64,000 bases of DNA from Brevibacillus_C sp046036945 (GTDB lineage: Bacteria; Bacillota; Bacilli; Brevibacillales; Brevibacillaceae): assembly GCF_046036945.1 (NCBI RefSeq), contig NZ_JBJQOQ010000001.1, positions 496,001 to 560,000 of the forward strand, written 5' to 3'. The position numbers and the translations under genes were made by a program. Below the pieces are notes generated by a model that saw only the letters and a list, made by a program, of their open reading frames with translations, had not been told where the DNA came from and did not search any database. This document shows positions 16,384-25,568 of the stretch, piece after piece. Numbering within the stretch: the first letter of the stretch is position 1; every line of letters begins with the position of its first letter.

Positions 16384-17904
16384 TCAAGAGCCCGTGGGAG
16401 TCGTTTTTCTTAAGAAGAAAGAGACGATCAAACCGGCGACGGTGATCAGCGTTGCGACGATAAACGCATCGTTGATCCCGTCGATCGAGGATTGCTGGGC
16501 TGCCATGCCGTTGATCAAGGAAATGGCGATGCCCTGTCCCGACGCCGGGTCAAGTCCGGCTGAAGCTGCCAGTCCCTGCCCGAGCTGGTTGATCGAATCA
16601 GCGATATAGGTGTTGGTTGACGTAATCGCATTTGAATAATCAGCCAGATGGTTTGTGGTTCGCGTCGACATGATCGTCACCAGGAGAGCCGTGCCCATAG
16701 AGCTGGCGATCTGCTTTAGCGTATTGGCCATCGCCGTTCCATGGCTGCTGAGGGCTCGCGGCAATTGGTTCAAGCCTGCAGTCATGATCGTCATCATGAT
16801 AAAAGACATGCCGAAGCTCCGTACGCAGTACAGCCACAAGATATGGGTATAGGAGGATTCTGATGTCAACTTGCTAAACTCGTAGGTGGTAAACGTAGTG
16901 ATCAACAGGCCGATGATCGCCAGCGGCCGAATCCCGAACCGGTCAAACAGGGCTCCCGATATCGGCGACATGATGCCCATCACGATCGCACCCGGCAGCA
17001 GCAACAGGCCGGACTCCAACGGGGTAAATCCGCGGATATTTTGAATGTAGATCGGCAGCAGCAGCATCGCACCGAACATCGCCATGTTGACGATGATGCT
17101 GACGATCGTCGTTAGAGTAAAGATATCGTATTTGAACACCCGCAGATCCAGCATCGGATCCTCGGCCGAAAGTTCCCGCCAGACGAAGAGGATCAGAAAA
17201 AATATCCCGATTCCCAGCGAACCCAGGACCGTTCCGCTCGTCCAGCCTTTGTTGCCGGCTTCGCTCAGTCCGAACAGCAATGCTCCGAAACCGATCGTGG
17301 AAAAAATGGCACCCATTGTATCAAACTTCGGATACGACGGTTTGGATATGTTGGTCAGCCATTTTAGCGCCAGCAGGATTTCGAGGATCCCTAAGGGCAC
17401 CATCATGTAGAACAAGATTCGCCAGGAGTAGCTTTGCACGATATAACCAGATAAGGTAGGCCCGATCGCAGGGGCAAACATCATCGCAATCCCCATCATC
17501 CCCATCGCTTTTCCCATCTGTTCGCGGGGAAAGACTCTGAGGAAAACATTTGTCACCAGGGGCATAAGAATACCTGCGCCTGCCGCCTGTATCAGCCTCC
17601 CCGTCAACACCAGGGAAAAAGTGCTGGAGATGCCGCAGACAGCAGAACCCAAGGTAAAAAACAGCATGGCGGCCAAAAATAAGCTTCGGGTTCCAAAAGT
17701 TTCAATTAAAAACGCACTGATCGGAATCAACACGGCATTTACCAGCATGAAACCGGTAGACAGCCACTGAACAGTGGTCGTCGTGACGTTCAAATCAGTC
17801 ATCATGTGCGGGATCGCGACATTGACCAACGTCTGATTGAGGATGGCAATGAACATCCCAAGCACCAGGACAACGATGACGCGCCCGATATTTGTGTTTT
17901 CCAT
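16384..17904 (-). CDS. DHA2-family (EmrB/QacA) MFS drug:H+ exporter
   Basis: The protein has 506 residues and about 14 membrane helices. It carries the DHA2 hallmarks: LNQTLVNVAIPHMM at the N-terminus (motif D1-like), TTTVQWLSTGFMLVNA, GRLIQAAGAGILMPLVTN (motif C neighbourhood) and RILFYMMVPLGILEI. EmrB-type proteins export hydrophobic drugs or fatty acids using the proton gradient. It forms an operon with the membrane fusion protein 13 bases upstream. AGGAG lies 10 bases before the ATG. Confidence 0.92.
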   Translation of the reverse strand: MENTNIGRVIVVLVLGMFIAILNQTLVNVAIPHMMTDLNVTTTTVQWLSTGFMLVNAVLIPISAFLIETFGTRSLFLAAMLFFTLGSAVCGISSTFSLVLTGRLIQAAGAGILMPLVTNVFLRVFPREQMGKAMGMMGIAMMFAPAIGPTLSGYIVQSYSWRILFYMMVPLGILEILLALKWLTNISKPSYPKFDTMGAIFSTIGFGALLFGLSEAGNKGWTSGTVLGSLGIGIFFLILFVWRELSAEDPMLDLRVFKYDIFTLTTIVSIIVNMAMFGAMLLLPIYIQNIRGFTPLESGLLLLPGAIVMGIMSPISGALFDRFGIRPLAIIGLLITTFTTYEFSKLTSESSYTHILWLYCVRSFGMSFIMMTIMTAGLNQLPRALSSHGTAMANTLKQIASSMGTALLVTIMSTRTTNHLADYSNAITSTNTYIADSINQLGQGLAASAGLDPASGQGIAISLINGMAAQQSSIDGINDAFIVATLITVAGLIVSFFLRKTTPTGS

Positions 17905-17917
17905 TCTCTTTGTACTC

Positions 17918-18556
17918 CTATTTGTGAATTCTCACGGTGACGCTCATGCCGGGCACCAGAGATAGTCCCCTGTACCCCTCCAAGGCAATTGTAACGGGAA
18001 TCACCTGGGTGACTTTCGTATAGTTAGCCGTCGTGTTGCCAGTGGGCAAAAGCGAAAAAGTGCCTGCTGTAGCCAAGCCGAGCTTGGAGACTTTTCCCGT
18101 GAGAGCTGTCCCGGGGAATGCGTCTACGTAGACATCGACCATCTGACCGTATTTGATATCGTTGATCTTCGTTTCTTCGATGTTGGCCGTAACCCAGAGA
18201 TTATTCAGATCGTAGGCACGGGCAAGCGGTGTTCCCGCTCCGACAAACGTATTGATGACTGCCGACTGCTGGACAATGGTTCCAGCTAAGGGAAAGTGGA
18301 TGTTCACGTCACCTCCCGGAGTGTGGACGACGCCGATCCGCTCATTGGCGGCAAATGCCCTGCCGATCTCGCCATGCCATTCAACCAGCTGCCCCGGTGA
18401 GGGAGCCGCGATGGAGATAGGCTGTCCGTCGATTCGAGCATTATTGGTTGAAACGTAGTTGGCCGATTGCGTGTAGTAGTAAATGGCTGCTCCTCCGCCG
18501 ACAACGAGAAGGAGAATGACGATCACATTGACCAGAACGATGCGAGAACTATTCAT
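17918..18556 (-). CDS. HlyD/EmrA-type membrane fusion protein, short form
   Basis: A 212-residue protein: one N-terminal membrane helix (IVLVNVIVILLLVVGGGAAIYYY), then a split biotinyl-lipoyl domain (NARIDGQPISIAAPSPGQLVEW, HFPLAGTIVQQSAVINTFVGAG) and a beta-barrel (LWVTANIEETKINDIKYGQMVDVYVD, LVPGMSVTVRIHK). The long coiled-coil hairpin of Gram-negative EmrA is missing, as expected where no TolC docking is needed. It is the first gene of the pair and would assist the MFS exporter. AAGGAGGGG precedes the ATG. A small change in the MarR regulator at 1-227 is too distant to assume control. Confidence 0.88.
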   Translation of the reverse strand: MNSSRIVLVNVIVILLLVVGGGAAIYYYTQSANYVSTNNARIDGQPISIAAPSPGQLVEWHGEIGRAFAANERIGVVHTPGGDVNIHFPLAGTIVQQSAVINTFVGAGTPLARAYDLNNLWVTANIEETKINDIKYGQMVDVYVDAFPGTALTGKVSKLGLATAGTFSLLPTGNTTANYTKVTQVIPVTIALEGYRGLSLVPGMSVTVRIHK

Positions 18557-18694
18557 ATTTTCCCCTCCTTCTGCTTGTTTTTAGTATCTTCCCCGGGGAT
18601 GGACGCCCCTATCCCAACAGAGTGTCGAATAAACTCAAGGAATGAACGGAACAGTATGAACAACAAGGCAGAGTATATCTCCGGAGGTTAAAAG

Positions 18695-19243
18695 ATGAAA
18701 ATATACGTGGTGTACGATAGCGAAGGCGGCCATACCGAGGCCCTGGCAGAAGCGATTGCAGAGGGAGCCCGCGAAGTGGAGGGGGCGGAAGTGTACATGC
18801 ATCATGTAGACAACGCCAACGTTCGCGATCTCGCAGCGATGGATGCGATCATCTGGGGGTGTCCCGGCCACTTTGGAACCATCAGCGCCGGACTGAAAAC
18901 CTGGATCGACAAATTAGGATATTTATGGGCGGAAGGGAAGCTGGTCGACAAAATCGGCGCCGTTTTCTGCACGACGGCAACCGAGCATGGCGGAATCGAG
19001 GCGACGATGCTCAACCTGATTACACCGATGCTGCATCAGGGGATGATTATTGTCGGCTTGCCGGCCAACCTGCCTGAAAACGCCCTGTACGGCAGCTATT
19101 ACGGAGTCGGGATCACCTGTCCGGTAGAAACCTCGCCGGACGATCCGCCCAACCTGCCCTCCGGTTCGGATCTTGCTCTGGGCCGGGCACTTGGACGCCG
19201 GGTGGCCCAAACGACCAAAAGATTCACCGACGCCCAAACATAA
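18695..19243 (+). CDS. Flavodoxin-fold NAD(P)H:quinone oxidoreductase (WrbA-like)
   Basis: A 182-residue flavodoxin-fold protein. The FMN phosphate loop is at the N-terminus (VYDSEGGHTEALAEAIAEGA, about 6-25), followed by WGCPGHFGTISAGLKTWIDKLG and FCTTATEHGGIEATMLNLI, both characteristic of WrbA/flavodoxin-like quinone reductases. The close YYGVGITC lies in the second FMN region. It would reduce quinones by two electrons and protect from redox cycling. The start follows GGAGG; the gene is divergent from the drug-export operon and is followed 18 bases later by a small membrane protein. Confidence 0.85.
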   Translation: MKIYVVYDSEGGHTEALAEAIAEGAREVEGAEVYMHHVDNANVRDLAAMDAIIWGCPGHFGTISAGLKTWIDKLGYLWAEGKLVDKIGAVFCTTATEHGGIEATMLNLITPMLHQGMIIVGLPANLPENALYGSYYGVGITCPVETSPDDPPNLPSGSDLALGRALGRRVAQTTKRFTDAQT

Positions 19244-19261
19244 AGCAAGGGAGGCGTCTAC

Positions 19262-19576
19262 ATGACAATGATCGTATTTGGCATCGTCGCTCTGGTCATC
19301 ATCGTGTTTTTGATCGTGTTCAACGTCCGGGCAGCGGGAAAGCGGCGAAAAAATGCCGAAGAAGCGCCACAGGAGGTCAGCGAACCGCAGCACAGAGAGG
19401 CTCCCGGCCCCGAGCAGACGACGCAAAAAAGGAAGCGCGATCCGTTAAAAATGGAGGATGACACCTATCGGCAGGCGTTGCGGCAATTTCAAACCGGTTC
19501 CAAGAAAAAACCGACCCGCCACATTTCGGATGAGGATTACCGGAAGGCCCTGCGAAAGATGAAGCGAGAGGAGTAA
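19262..19576 (+). CDS. Small single-pass membrane protein, unknown function
   Basis: A 104-residue protein with one N-terminal membrane helix (MIVFGIVALVIIVFLIVFNV), then a highly charged cytosolic tail containing two related segments, DDTYRQALRQFQ and DEDYRKALRKMK. This internal repeat hints at a short helical binding motif. It sits 18 bases behind the WrbA-like gene, with a good ribosome binding site (AAGGGAGG), so the two are co-transcribed. I know no family with a function. Confidence 0.65.
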   Translation: MTMIVFGIVALVIIVFLIVFNVRAAGKRRKNAEEAPQEVSEPQHREAPGPEQTTQKRKRDPLKMEDDTYRQALRQFQTGSKKKPTRHISDEDYRKALRKMKREE

Positions 19577-19580
19577 GGCA

Positions 19581-19612
19581 AAGCCGGAAGGTCTAAGTCC
19601 CTTCCGGCTTTC
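19581..19612 (+). terminator. Terminator after the wrbA-like operon
   Basis: An 11-bp stem (AAGCCGGAAGG with CCTTCCGGCTT) and a TTTCC tail. The stem is long and the U-tract short. Confidence 0.8.
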
Positions 19613-19662
19613 CTGTTTACAAAAACAACCCTACCAAAGTAGAGTTGTCGTCGACGGGGATG

Positions 19663-20037
19663 CTAGCCCATTTTAATGATGTTGTCTTTCAGATCCCTGA
19701 CAGCGAGGATACAAGTGTAGTCCGTTTCCTCCAGTTCCCGGACAAGCGCGGATGCTTCGTCTTTGGTGAGGCCCAGGTGTTCCAGCTTGCTTCGCAGTTC
19801 TTTGCCGCCGTTGTCAAAAAACTGTGCTTTGCTGTCAAAATCGCCCACCGCGTCTTCGAAGTGTTTGCTGTACTTGTAGTAATTGTCCCGCTGGTTGGAG
19901 TGGTTTTTGTCCGGGTTCCACTTGAGGACGTAAATGTCATCCCGTTTGTAGCCGGAGGAGTTGAGCGCCTGAATGTCGGAAACGAGTTCCTGATCGTAGC
20001 GATGAAGCTTGACAAACGGCTTTGTTGCACTGATCAT
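19663..20037 (-). CDS. General stress protein 17M-like (YflT family)
   Basis: A soluble protein of 124 residues with the YflT/GSP17M domain at its start (KPFVKLHRYDQELVSDIQAL, SSGYKRDDIYVL), followed by DNYYKYSKHFEDAVGDFD and a C-terminal LGLTKDEASALVRELEETDY. In Bacillus these proteins belong to the sigma-B general stress regulon; no clear sigma-B promoter is visible here. ATG 20037 with AAAGGG 8 bases upstream is preferred to ATG 20043, which lies too close to the ribosome binding site. Confidence 0.75.
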   Translation of the reverse strand: MISATKPFVKLHRYDQELVSDIQALNSSGYKRDDIYVLKWNPDKNHSNQRDNYYKYSKHFEDAVGDFDSKAQFFDNGGKELRSKLEHLGLTKDEASALVRELEETDYTCILAVRDLKDNIIKMG

Positions 20038-20115
20038 GTACATCGCCCTTTCTGTGAAAACGTGGGTTTCTGGTTGTTAGTTTGCCCGGAGCCAACGGGA
20101 ATACACGATTTTTTT

Positions 20116-20145
20116 TTGACGATTCATGAAATGAAATGCTACACT
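20116..20145 (+). promoter_or_regulatory. Sigma-A promoter of the yebC-like gene
   Basis: TTGACG (20116-20121) and TACACT (20140-20145) are separated by 18 bases, with TGC before the -10 as an extended element. Confidence 0.65.
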
Positions 20146-20183
20146 ATAACATGTATTCCTGTCATGTGAGGAGAGTTTTTACC

Positions 20184-20918
20184 ATGCCAAAGTTCAAGCT
20201 GTTTGCCAACAGAAAAGGCGCCGCTGACCAAAAGCGGAACAACCAGTACGTCAAATTTGCCAGACAGATTTACGTGGAAGCAAAAAATGGCGGCCCTGAT
20301 CCCAATGCAAACTTGAAATTAAAGGCAATTATTGCCAATGCACGGGCGATCAATATGCCGATGGACAATATCGAGCGGGCGATCAAAAAAGCGACCGACA
20401 CGGGAAATGCGGACAACTACGATGAAATCCGCTATGAAGGATACGGACCCGACGGCGTCGCCGTGATCGTCGAATGCTTGACGGACAATAGAAACAGGAC
20501 GGCTGCGGATGTCCGCGCGATCTTCAACAAGCGCGGAGGCAATCTCGGCGAGACGGGCTCGGTCAGCTTTATGTTCGATCACAAGGGCGTCATCGTCATC
20601 GATCGGGAAGAGTTTGACGTCGACGAGGATACGATGCTCATGCAGGCGTTGGAAGCAGGGGCGGAGGACGTCGAGATTTCTTCCGACACATTTGAGGTGA
20701 TCACCCACCCGCATGAACTGGACCAGGTCAAATCCGGACTGGAAGCGGAAGGGTATACATTTGTCAATGCCCAGGTACAGTGGGTGCCGCAAAACACGGT
20801 GAAGATCTCAGGCGAAAGCGCGGAAAAAATGCTGAAGATGATGGAAGCCTTCGAGGAAAACGATGATGTCCAAAACGTTTACGCCAACTTTGAGATCGAT
20901 GATGAGGAGACCATATAG
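20184..20918 (+). CDS. YebC/PmpR-family protein (YeeI-type)
   Basis: A 244-residue protein of the YebC/PmpR family. The start MPKFKLFANRKGAADQKRN differs from the GHSKW start of classical YebC and resembles the second, YeeI-type paralogue of Bacillales. The body is standard: RQIYVEAKNGGPDPNANLKL, IERAIKKATDTGNADNYDEI, YEGYGPDGVAVIVECLTDN and GGNLGETGSVSFMF. Family members act as transcriptional regulators, and recent work links some to relief of ribosome stalling at proline-rich sequences. ATG 20184 follows GAGGAGAG. The gene is monocistronic with its own promoter and terminator. Confidence 0.9.
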   Translation: MPKFKLFANRKGAADQKRNNQYVKFARQIYVEAKNGGPDPNANLKLKAIIANARAINMPMDNIERAIKKATDTGNADNYDEIRYEGYGPDGVAVIVECLTDNRNRTAADVRAIFNKRGGNLGETGSVSFMFDHKGVIVIDREEFDVDEDTMLMQALEAGAEDVEISSDTFEVITHPHELDQVKSGLEAEGYTFVNAQVQWVPQNTVKISGESAEKMLKMMEAFEENDDVQNVYANFEIDDEETI

Positions 20919-20950
20919 CCATCTTGCCCAGGCAGGATGGCTGCTTTTTT
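20917..20950 (+). terminator. Terminator of the yebC-like gene
   Basis: A near-perfect 12-bp stem (AGCCATC-TTGCC with GGCA-GGATGGCT) followed by GCTTTTTT; it begins at the stop codon. Confidence 0.85.
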
Positions 20951-20978
20951 CGCAGGGCTGTTTTTTCTTTTGAAAAAA

Positions 20979-20989
20979 TGGTATAAAAT
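20979..20989 (+). promoter_or_regulatory. Extended -10 promoter of parE-parC
   Basis: TGG-TATAAAAT forms an extended -10 element about 50 bases before parE. Only a poor T-rich -35 is present. Confidence 0.5.
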
Positions 20990-21039
20990 AGCGATTAAGT
21001 GTTCGCCATTATTCAACACCACGCGTACAGAGGGGAGAA

Positions 21040-22998
21040 ATGATGACGGAAGTGCAGCAATTAACCTATACAGAAGACGATATTCAGGTACTCGAAGGGC
21101 TGATCGCCGTTCGCAGACGGCCTGGCATGTACATCGGATCAACCGGCAGCCGCGGCTTGCACCATTTGCTTTGGGAGATCGTCGATAATGCTAAAGACGA
21201 GACGCTGGCCGGTTTTAACGATAAAATCATTGTCACATTGTTCAAGGATGGCAGTGTCAGTGTAGAAGACCACGGGCGGGGCATTCCCACCGGCCTGCAC
21301 AAGTCGGGTCGGCCGGTGCCGGAAGTAATCTTTACCACCCTGCACGCCGGCGGCAAATTCGGCGGCGGCGGATATAAAAAGAGCGGCGGCCTGCACGGGG
21401 TTGGCTCCAGTGTCGTCGTCGCCTTGTCCAAATGGCTGGAAGTGGAAATCCATCGGGAAGGACTCATACATAAGCAGCGGTTTGAATATGTGGTGGACGA
21501 GGACGGCAGCGAGCACGTCGGCATGCCGGTGACGAAGCTTGAAGTCGTCGGCAAGACGAAGCGAACCGGTACGACCGTAACGTTTCTGCCGGATGAGAAA
21601 GTGTTTACCACCACCCGGTTCGATTACGAGCTGATCCGCGACCGCTTTCGGGAGACCGCCTTCCTGCTGAAGGGCCTTAGGCTTGTGCTGATCGACAAGC
21701 GCGGCACAGAAGAAAAGCGGGAGGAATTTTATTACGAGGACGGTCTGAAGTCTTACGTGGCCTACTTGAACGAGGGCAAGCAGACGCTTCATCCGATTGT
21801 CTATTTTGACGGCGAAAAAGAGAATATCTACGTCGAGCTGGCGTTTCAGTACAACGACGGCTATGCGGAGACGCTCGTCTCGTACGTCAACTCTGTCCCG
21901 ACGAACGACGGCGGCACCCATGTGACCGGCTTTCGCAACGGGACGACCCGCATCTTCAACGAGTTTGCCCGGCGCAAGGGGTTTCTCAAAGAAAAGGACG
22001 CCAACCTGACCGGCAACGATCTGCGCGAAGGGTTCCTCGGCGTACTCTCGCTGCAGATGGCCGACGTCCAATTCGAATCGCAAACCAAGGATAAGCTGGG
22101 GAATGAGGAGGCGCGTACGATCGTCGAGCAGATCGTCTCCGAAAAGCTGGGCTTCTTCCTGGAAGAAAACCCGGAGATTGGCAAGCTGCTCGTCGAAAAA
22201 GCGATTCGCTCCGCAGAAATCCGCGAAGAGCTGCGCAAGCAAAGGGAAGCGCTGCGCGGCGATAAAAAAGGAAAAGGGGCCAAAAAGCGGAAGTCGATCT
22301 CGGAAAAGTTCGCTCCGCCGCAGTACAAAGACCCGAAGCGAAACGAATTGTTCCTCGTCGAGGGGGATTCGGCCGGCGGTTCCGCCAAGCAGGCGCGCAA
22401 CTCCGAGTTTCAGGCCATCTTCGGGTTGAAGGGTAAACCGCTCAATACCGAGAAGGCGAAGCTGTCGGACATCCTGGCCAACGAGGAATTCCGGACGATC
22501 CTGGAAGTGCTGGAGACGGATATCGGCGACGAATTTTCATTCGAGAACTGCGCGTTCGACAAGATCATCATCATGTCCGACGCCGATGTGGACGGATCTC
22601 ACATCCAGGCTCTGCTGTTGACCTTTTTCTTCCGCTACACCCAGCCGTTAATCTCGGCTGGCAAGCTGTACATCGCCCAGCCGCCGCTCTATCTGGTAAA
22701 AAAGGGCGGAAAAAAGCCGGAATCCGTCTATTGCTGGGACGACAGCGAGCTGGAGCAGGCGCTCAAAAGGCTTGGCCGGGGGTCAGAGATCCAACGCTAC
22801 AAGGGTCTTGGGGAAATGAACCCGGATCAGCTGTGGGAGACGACGATGAACCCGGAAACCCGCAAGCTGATCCAGGTCAGGCTGGAAGACTTGGCCCATT
22901 CGGAAAAACTGGTTACCGTACTGATGGGAGACAAGGTGCCTCCCCGCCGCGAGTGGATTGAAAGCCACGTCACATTCGAAGTGGGGGAGGATGAATAG
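21040..22998 (+). CDS. parE: DNA topoisomerase IV subunit B
   Basis: The protein has 652 residues. It holds the GHKL ATPase (EIVDNAKDE with the catalytic glutamate at about 46, HGRGIPTGLH, KKSGGLHGVGSSVVVALS), the transducer domain with its lysine loop QTKDKLGN, and the TOPRIM domain (LVEGDSAGG at about 435-443, DADVDGSHI at about 513-521). The C-terminal QRYKGLGEMNPDQLWETTMNPETR is diagnostic of type IIA B subunits. ParE rather than GyrB is indicated by the overlapping-style linkage to parC and by NTEKAKL in place of NVEKARL. The TOPRIM segment ARNSEFQAIFGLKGK departs from the more usual GRDRxFQAxLPLRGK. With ParC it decatenates daughter chromosomes. Confidence 0.95.
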   Translation: MMTEVQQLTYTEDDIQVLEGLIAVRRRPGMYIGSTGSRGLHHLLWEIVDNAKDETLAGFNDKIIVTLFKDGSVSVEDHGRGIPTGLHKSGRPVPEVIFTTLHAGGKFGGGGYKKSGGLHGVGSSVVVALSKWLEVEIHREGLIHKQRFEYVVDEDGSEHVGMPVTKLEVVGKTKRTGTTVTFLPDEKVFTTTRFDYELIRDRFRETAFLLKGLRLVLIDKRGTEEKREEFYYEDGLKSYVAYLNEGKQTLHPIVYFDGEKENIYVELAFQYNDGYAETLVSYVNSVPTNDGGTHVTGFRNGTTRIFNEFARRKGFLKEKDANLTGNDLREGFLGVLSLQMADVQFESQTKDKLGNEEARTIVEQIVSEKLGFFLEENPEIGKLLVEKAIRSAEIREELRKQREALRGDKKGKGAKKRKSISEKFAPPQYKDPKRNELFLVEGDSAGGSAKQARNSEFQAIFGLKGKPLNTEKAKLSDILANEEFRTILEVLETDIGDEFSFENCAFDKIIIMSDADVDGSHIQALLLTFFFRYTQPLISAGKLYIAQPPLYLVKKGGKKPESVYCWDDSELEQALKRLGRGSEIQRYKGLGEMNPDQLWETTMNPETRKLIQVRLEDLAHSEKLVTVLMGDKVPPRREWIESHVTFEVGEDE

Positions 22999-23000
22999 GC

Positions 23001-25562
23001 ATGTTATCGACGAGAGTGATCGAGCGGAGCTTTGCCGAGCTGATGGGAAAGCGGTTCGGCGACTACGCCAATCTGGTCATCCTGTCGCGGGCGATTCCTG
23101 ATGCGCGCGATGGCCTAAAGCCGGTGCAGCGGCGCATTTTGTACTCGATGTACGAGGATGGCAACACGCATGACAAATCGTACCGCAAATCGGCCAAGAC
23201 GGTCGGGGCCGTGATGGGAACCTACCATCCCCATGGAGACTCGGCGATTTATGAGACCATGGTCCGGATGGCTCAGTGGTGGAAGATGCGGCAGACCTTG
23301 ATCGACGGACAGGGCAACTTCGGGAGTCTGGACGCCGACCCGCCGGCAGCGATGCGTTATACGGAGGCGCGGCTGTCCGCCCTGGCCGAACAGATGCTGC
23401 GCGATATCGAAAAAGACACGGTGTCGTTTATCCCCAACTACGACAACACGACCGTTCAGCCGGCGGTGCTGCCTGCCCGTTTTCCCAACCTGCTGGTCAA
23501 CGGAGCGGCCGGGATTGCCGTCGGGTTTGCCACTGACATTCCTACCCATAACCTGGGGGAAGTGATCGATGCGACGATCGCCCAGATGAAGAAGCCCGGC
23601 ATCACCCTTGACGAACTGATGGAGCACATCAAGGGACCGGACTTCTCCACAGGCGGAATTGTTCAGGGGCTCTCCGGGATTCGCAAGGCGTTTGAGACCG
23701 GGCGAGGACAGTTCGTCATCCGCGGCCGCTGTCACGTGGAAGAGGCGAAGGGCAGCAAAGGCAAGCGGATCGTCATCAGCGAAATCCCCTACGATGTCGT
23801 CAAATCAAAGCTGGTCGCCCAGATCGACGACCTGGTGCTGGAGCGCAAGATCGAGGGAGCGCTGGCTGTCCGCGATGAGACCGGGCGCAAGGAAGCAGAG
23901 CTGCGCCAAGTGCGGATCGTCATCGACATCAGGAAAGAGGCCGACCCGGAGGCGATCCTCAACTACCTGTATAAAAACACCGATTTGCAAATTTTCTACA
24001 ACTACAACATGAACGCGATTCACGAAGGCACGATTCGGCAAATGGGGTTAAAGCAGCTGCTCGACGCCTATATCAGTCATCAAAAAGAAGTCGTGACCCG
24101 CCGTTCCCAGTACGATCTGGAGCGGAAGCGGAATCGTGAACACGTCGTGCAGGGATTGATCCGAGCCAAGTCGATATTGCGGGAAATCGTCGATACGATC
24201 ATGGCTTCGGAGGATCGTGCCGACGCCAAGAAAAACATCATGGAGCAGTACGGTTTCACCGACGTCCAGGCGGACGCGATATTAAGCATCCAACTGGCTT
24301 CTTTGACCCGCATCGACATCATCAAGCTGGAAAAAGAACTGGCGGCACTGGCCAAGGAGATCGTCGAGCTGGAGTCGATTCTCGGCAGCGAGAAAAAACT
24401 GATCAGCGTGATTCAGCACGAGCTGCTGGAGATCAAGAAGCAGTACAGCGAACCGCGGCGGACGGAGATAAAGGGAGAAATTGAAGAAGTGAAGGTCGAC
24501 ATCGCCATGCAGATCAATGCCGAGGACTGCATCGTCACCTTGACCAACGACGGTTACATCAAGCGGACGAGCCCCCGTTCCTTCAAGTCGATGGGCGGGA
24601 CAATCGAATCTTGCGGGGTCAAAGAAGGAGACCGCGTTCGCAGATTCATTGAGGCGAACACGTCGCATACCGCACTCTTCTTTACCCAGGACGGAAAGTA
24701 CTTTGCGATGTTGGTCAACGATATTCCCGATGCAAAATGGAAGGACATCGGGACCGCACTCGTCAACGTCATCCCGCTGGAAAAACATCAGCGCGTCGTG
24801 GCGATGCACATCGTCGACAGCTTCTCGCAGCCGCTGTACGTCTGTCACGTCAGCCGTCAGGGGCTGATCAAGAAGAGCGCACTCACCGATTACGAGACGA
24901 ATCGCTCCAATGCGATTGTAGCCGCCAAGTTGAAAAGCGATGATGACGAGTACATCAATGTAATGCTTGTCGGCGAGTCCGGCACCTTCTTCGCCTTTAC
25001 GCGGGAGGGAATGGCGATTCGTTTTCTGCAGAGCGAGGTGGCTCCTACCGGCCGCGCATCCAGCGGTGTCAAGGCGATCAACCTGGGCAAAGGCGACGAG
25101 GTGGTCACCGTGCTTGCGGCAGAAGAAGACGACCCGCGGAGCGTTCGTGTGTTGACTTCGGAAGGCGTAGTGAAGCGCACCTGGGTTAGCGGATTCCCGG
25201 TCCAGGCGCGGGCGGGCAAAGGGCTTGTCGTCATCCGCAAACGAAAGACCCATCCGCACGTCGTCGTCACTGCCCAACTCGAAGAGGAGGCAATGGACAA
25301 GCTGTACGCTTTACCCGAAAGCGGAGTTTGGACAGAAGTAGATTCGTCACACGTGCCGATCAACGAGCAGGGGGGGATCGGCAGGGTCGTCGTCGAAGGC
25401 GGAGCGAAAGAGATCGCCTATGAAGCGACAGTTCCGGCCGAAGAGATGAAAGAGCCGGGAAGTATGCCGCCATCCGGCAAATCGGCTCCCGTGTCCCCTC
25501 ATGACGATCCGCCCGCCGAACAGGTAAGTCTATTTGACAACCCATCTGAGCCGAAGGACTGA
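23001..25562 (+). CDS. parC: DNA topoisomerase IV subunit A
   Basis: The protein has 853 residues. The breakage-reunion domain carries the catalytic tyrosine at 120 (AAMRYTEARLS) and the quinolone-determining stretch YHPHGDSAIYE with Ser81 and Glu85 in their sensitive form. The coiled-coil tower follows, then the C-terminal six-blade pinwheel (TLTNDGYIKRT, THTALFFTQDGKYF, CHVSRQGLIKKS, LVGESGTFFAFTREG and so on). The GyrA-box is not in canonical form, as expected for ParC. A flexible tail (about 810-853) is rich in proline and acidic residues. It starts 2 bases after the parE stop, so the two subunits are co-translated. Confidence 0.95.
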   Translation: MLSTRVIERSFAELMGKRFGDYANLVILSRAIPDARDGLKPVQRRILYSMYEDGNTHDKSYRKSAKTVGAVMGTYHPHGDSAIYETMVRMAQWWKMRQTLIDGQGNFGSLDADPPAAMRYTEARLSALAEQMLRDIEKDTVSFIPNYDNTTVQPAVLPARFPNLLVNGAAGIAVGFATDIPTHNLGEVIDATIAQMKKPGITLDELMEHIKGPDFSTGGIVQGLSGIRKAFETGRGQFVIRGRCHVEEAKGSKGKRIVISEIPYDVVKSKLVAQIDDLVLERKIEGALAVRDETGRKEAELRQVRIVIDIRKEADPEAILNYLYKNTDLQIFYNYNMNAIHEGTIRQMGLKQLLDAYISHQKEVVTRRSQYDLERKRNREHVVQGLIRAKSILREIVDTIMASEDRADAKKNIMEQYGFTDVQADAILSIQLASLTRIDIIKLEKELAALAKEIVELESILGSEKKLISVIQHELLEIKKQYSEPRRTEIKGEIEEVKVDIAMQINAEDCIVTLTNDGYIKRTSPRSFKSMGGTIESCGVKEGDRVRRFIEANTSHTALFFTQDGKYFAMLVNDIPDAKWKDIGTALVNVIPLEKHQRVVAMHIVDSFSQPLYVCHVSRQGLIKKSALTDYETNRSNAIVAAKLKSDDDEYINVMLVGESGTFFAFTREGMAIRFLQSEVAPTGRASSGVKAINLGKGDEVVTVLAAEEDDPRSVRVLTSEGVVKRTWVSGFPVQARAGKGLVVIRKRKTHPHVVVTAQLEEEAMDKLYALPESGVWTEVDSSHVPINEQGGIGRVVVEGGAKEIAYEATVPAEEMKEPGSMPPSGKSAPVSPHDDPPAEQVSLFDNPSEPKD

Positions 25563-25568
25563 TCGCAT

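Noticed and set aside
21139..22242. A 367-codon minus-strand frame opposite parE
   Set aside because: It is antisense to a certain gene, has no ribosome binding site and no recognisable motif.
24282..25277. A 331-codon minus-strand frame opposite parC
   Set aside because: Shadow of the parC coding frame; no start signal or family.
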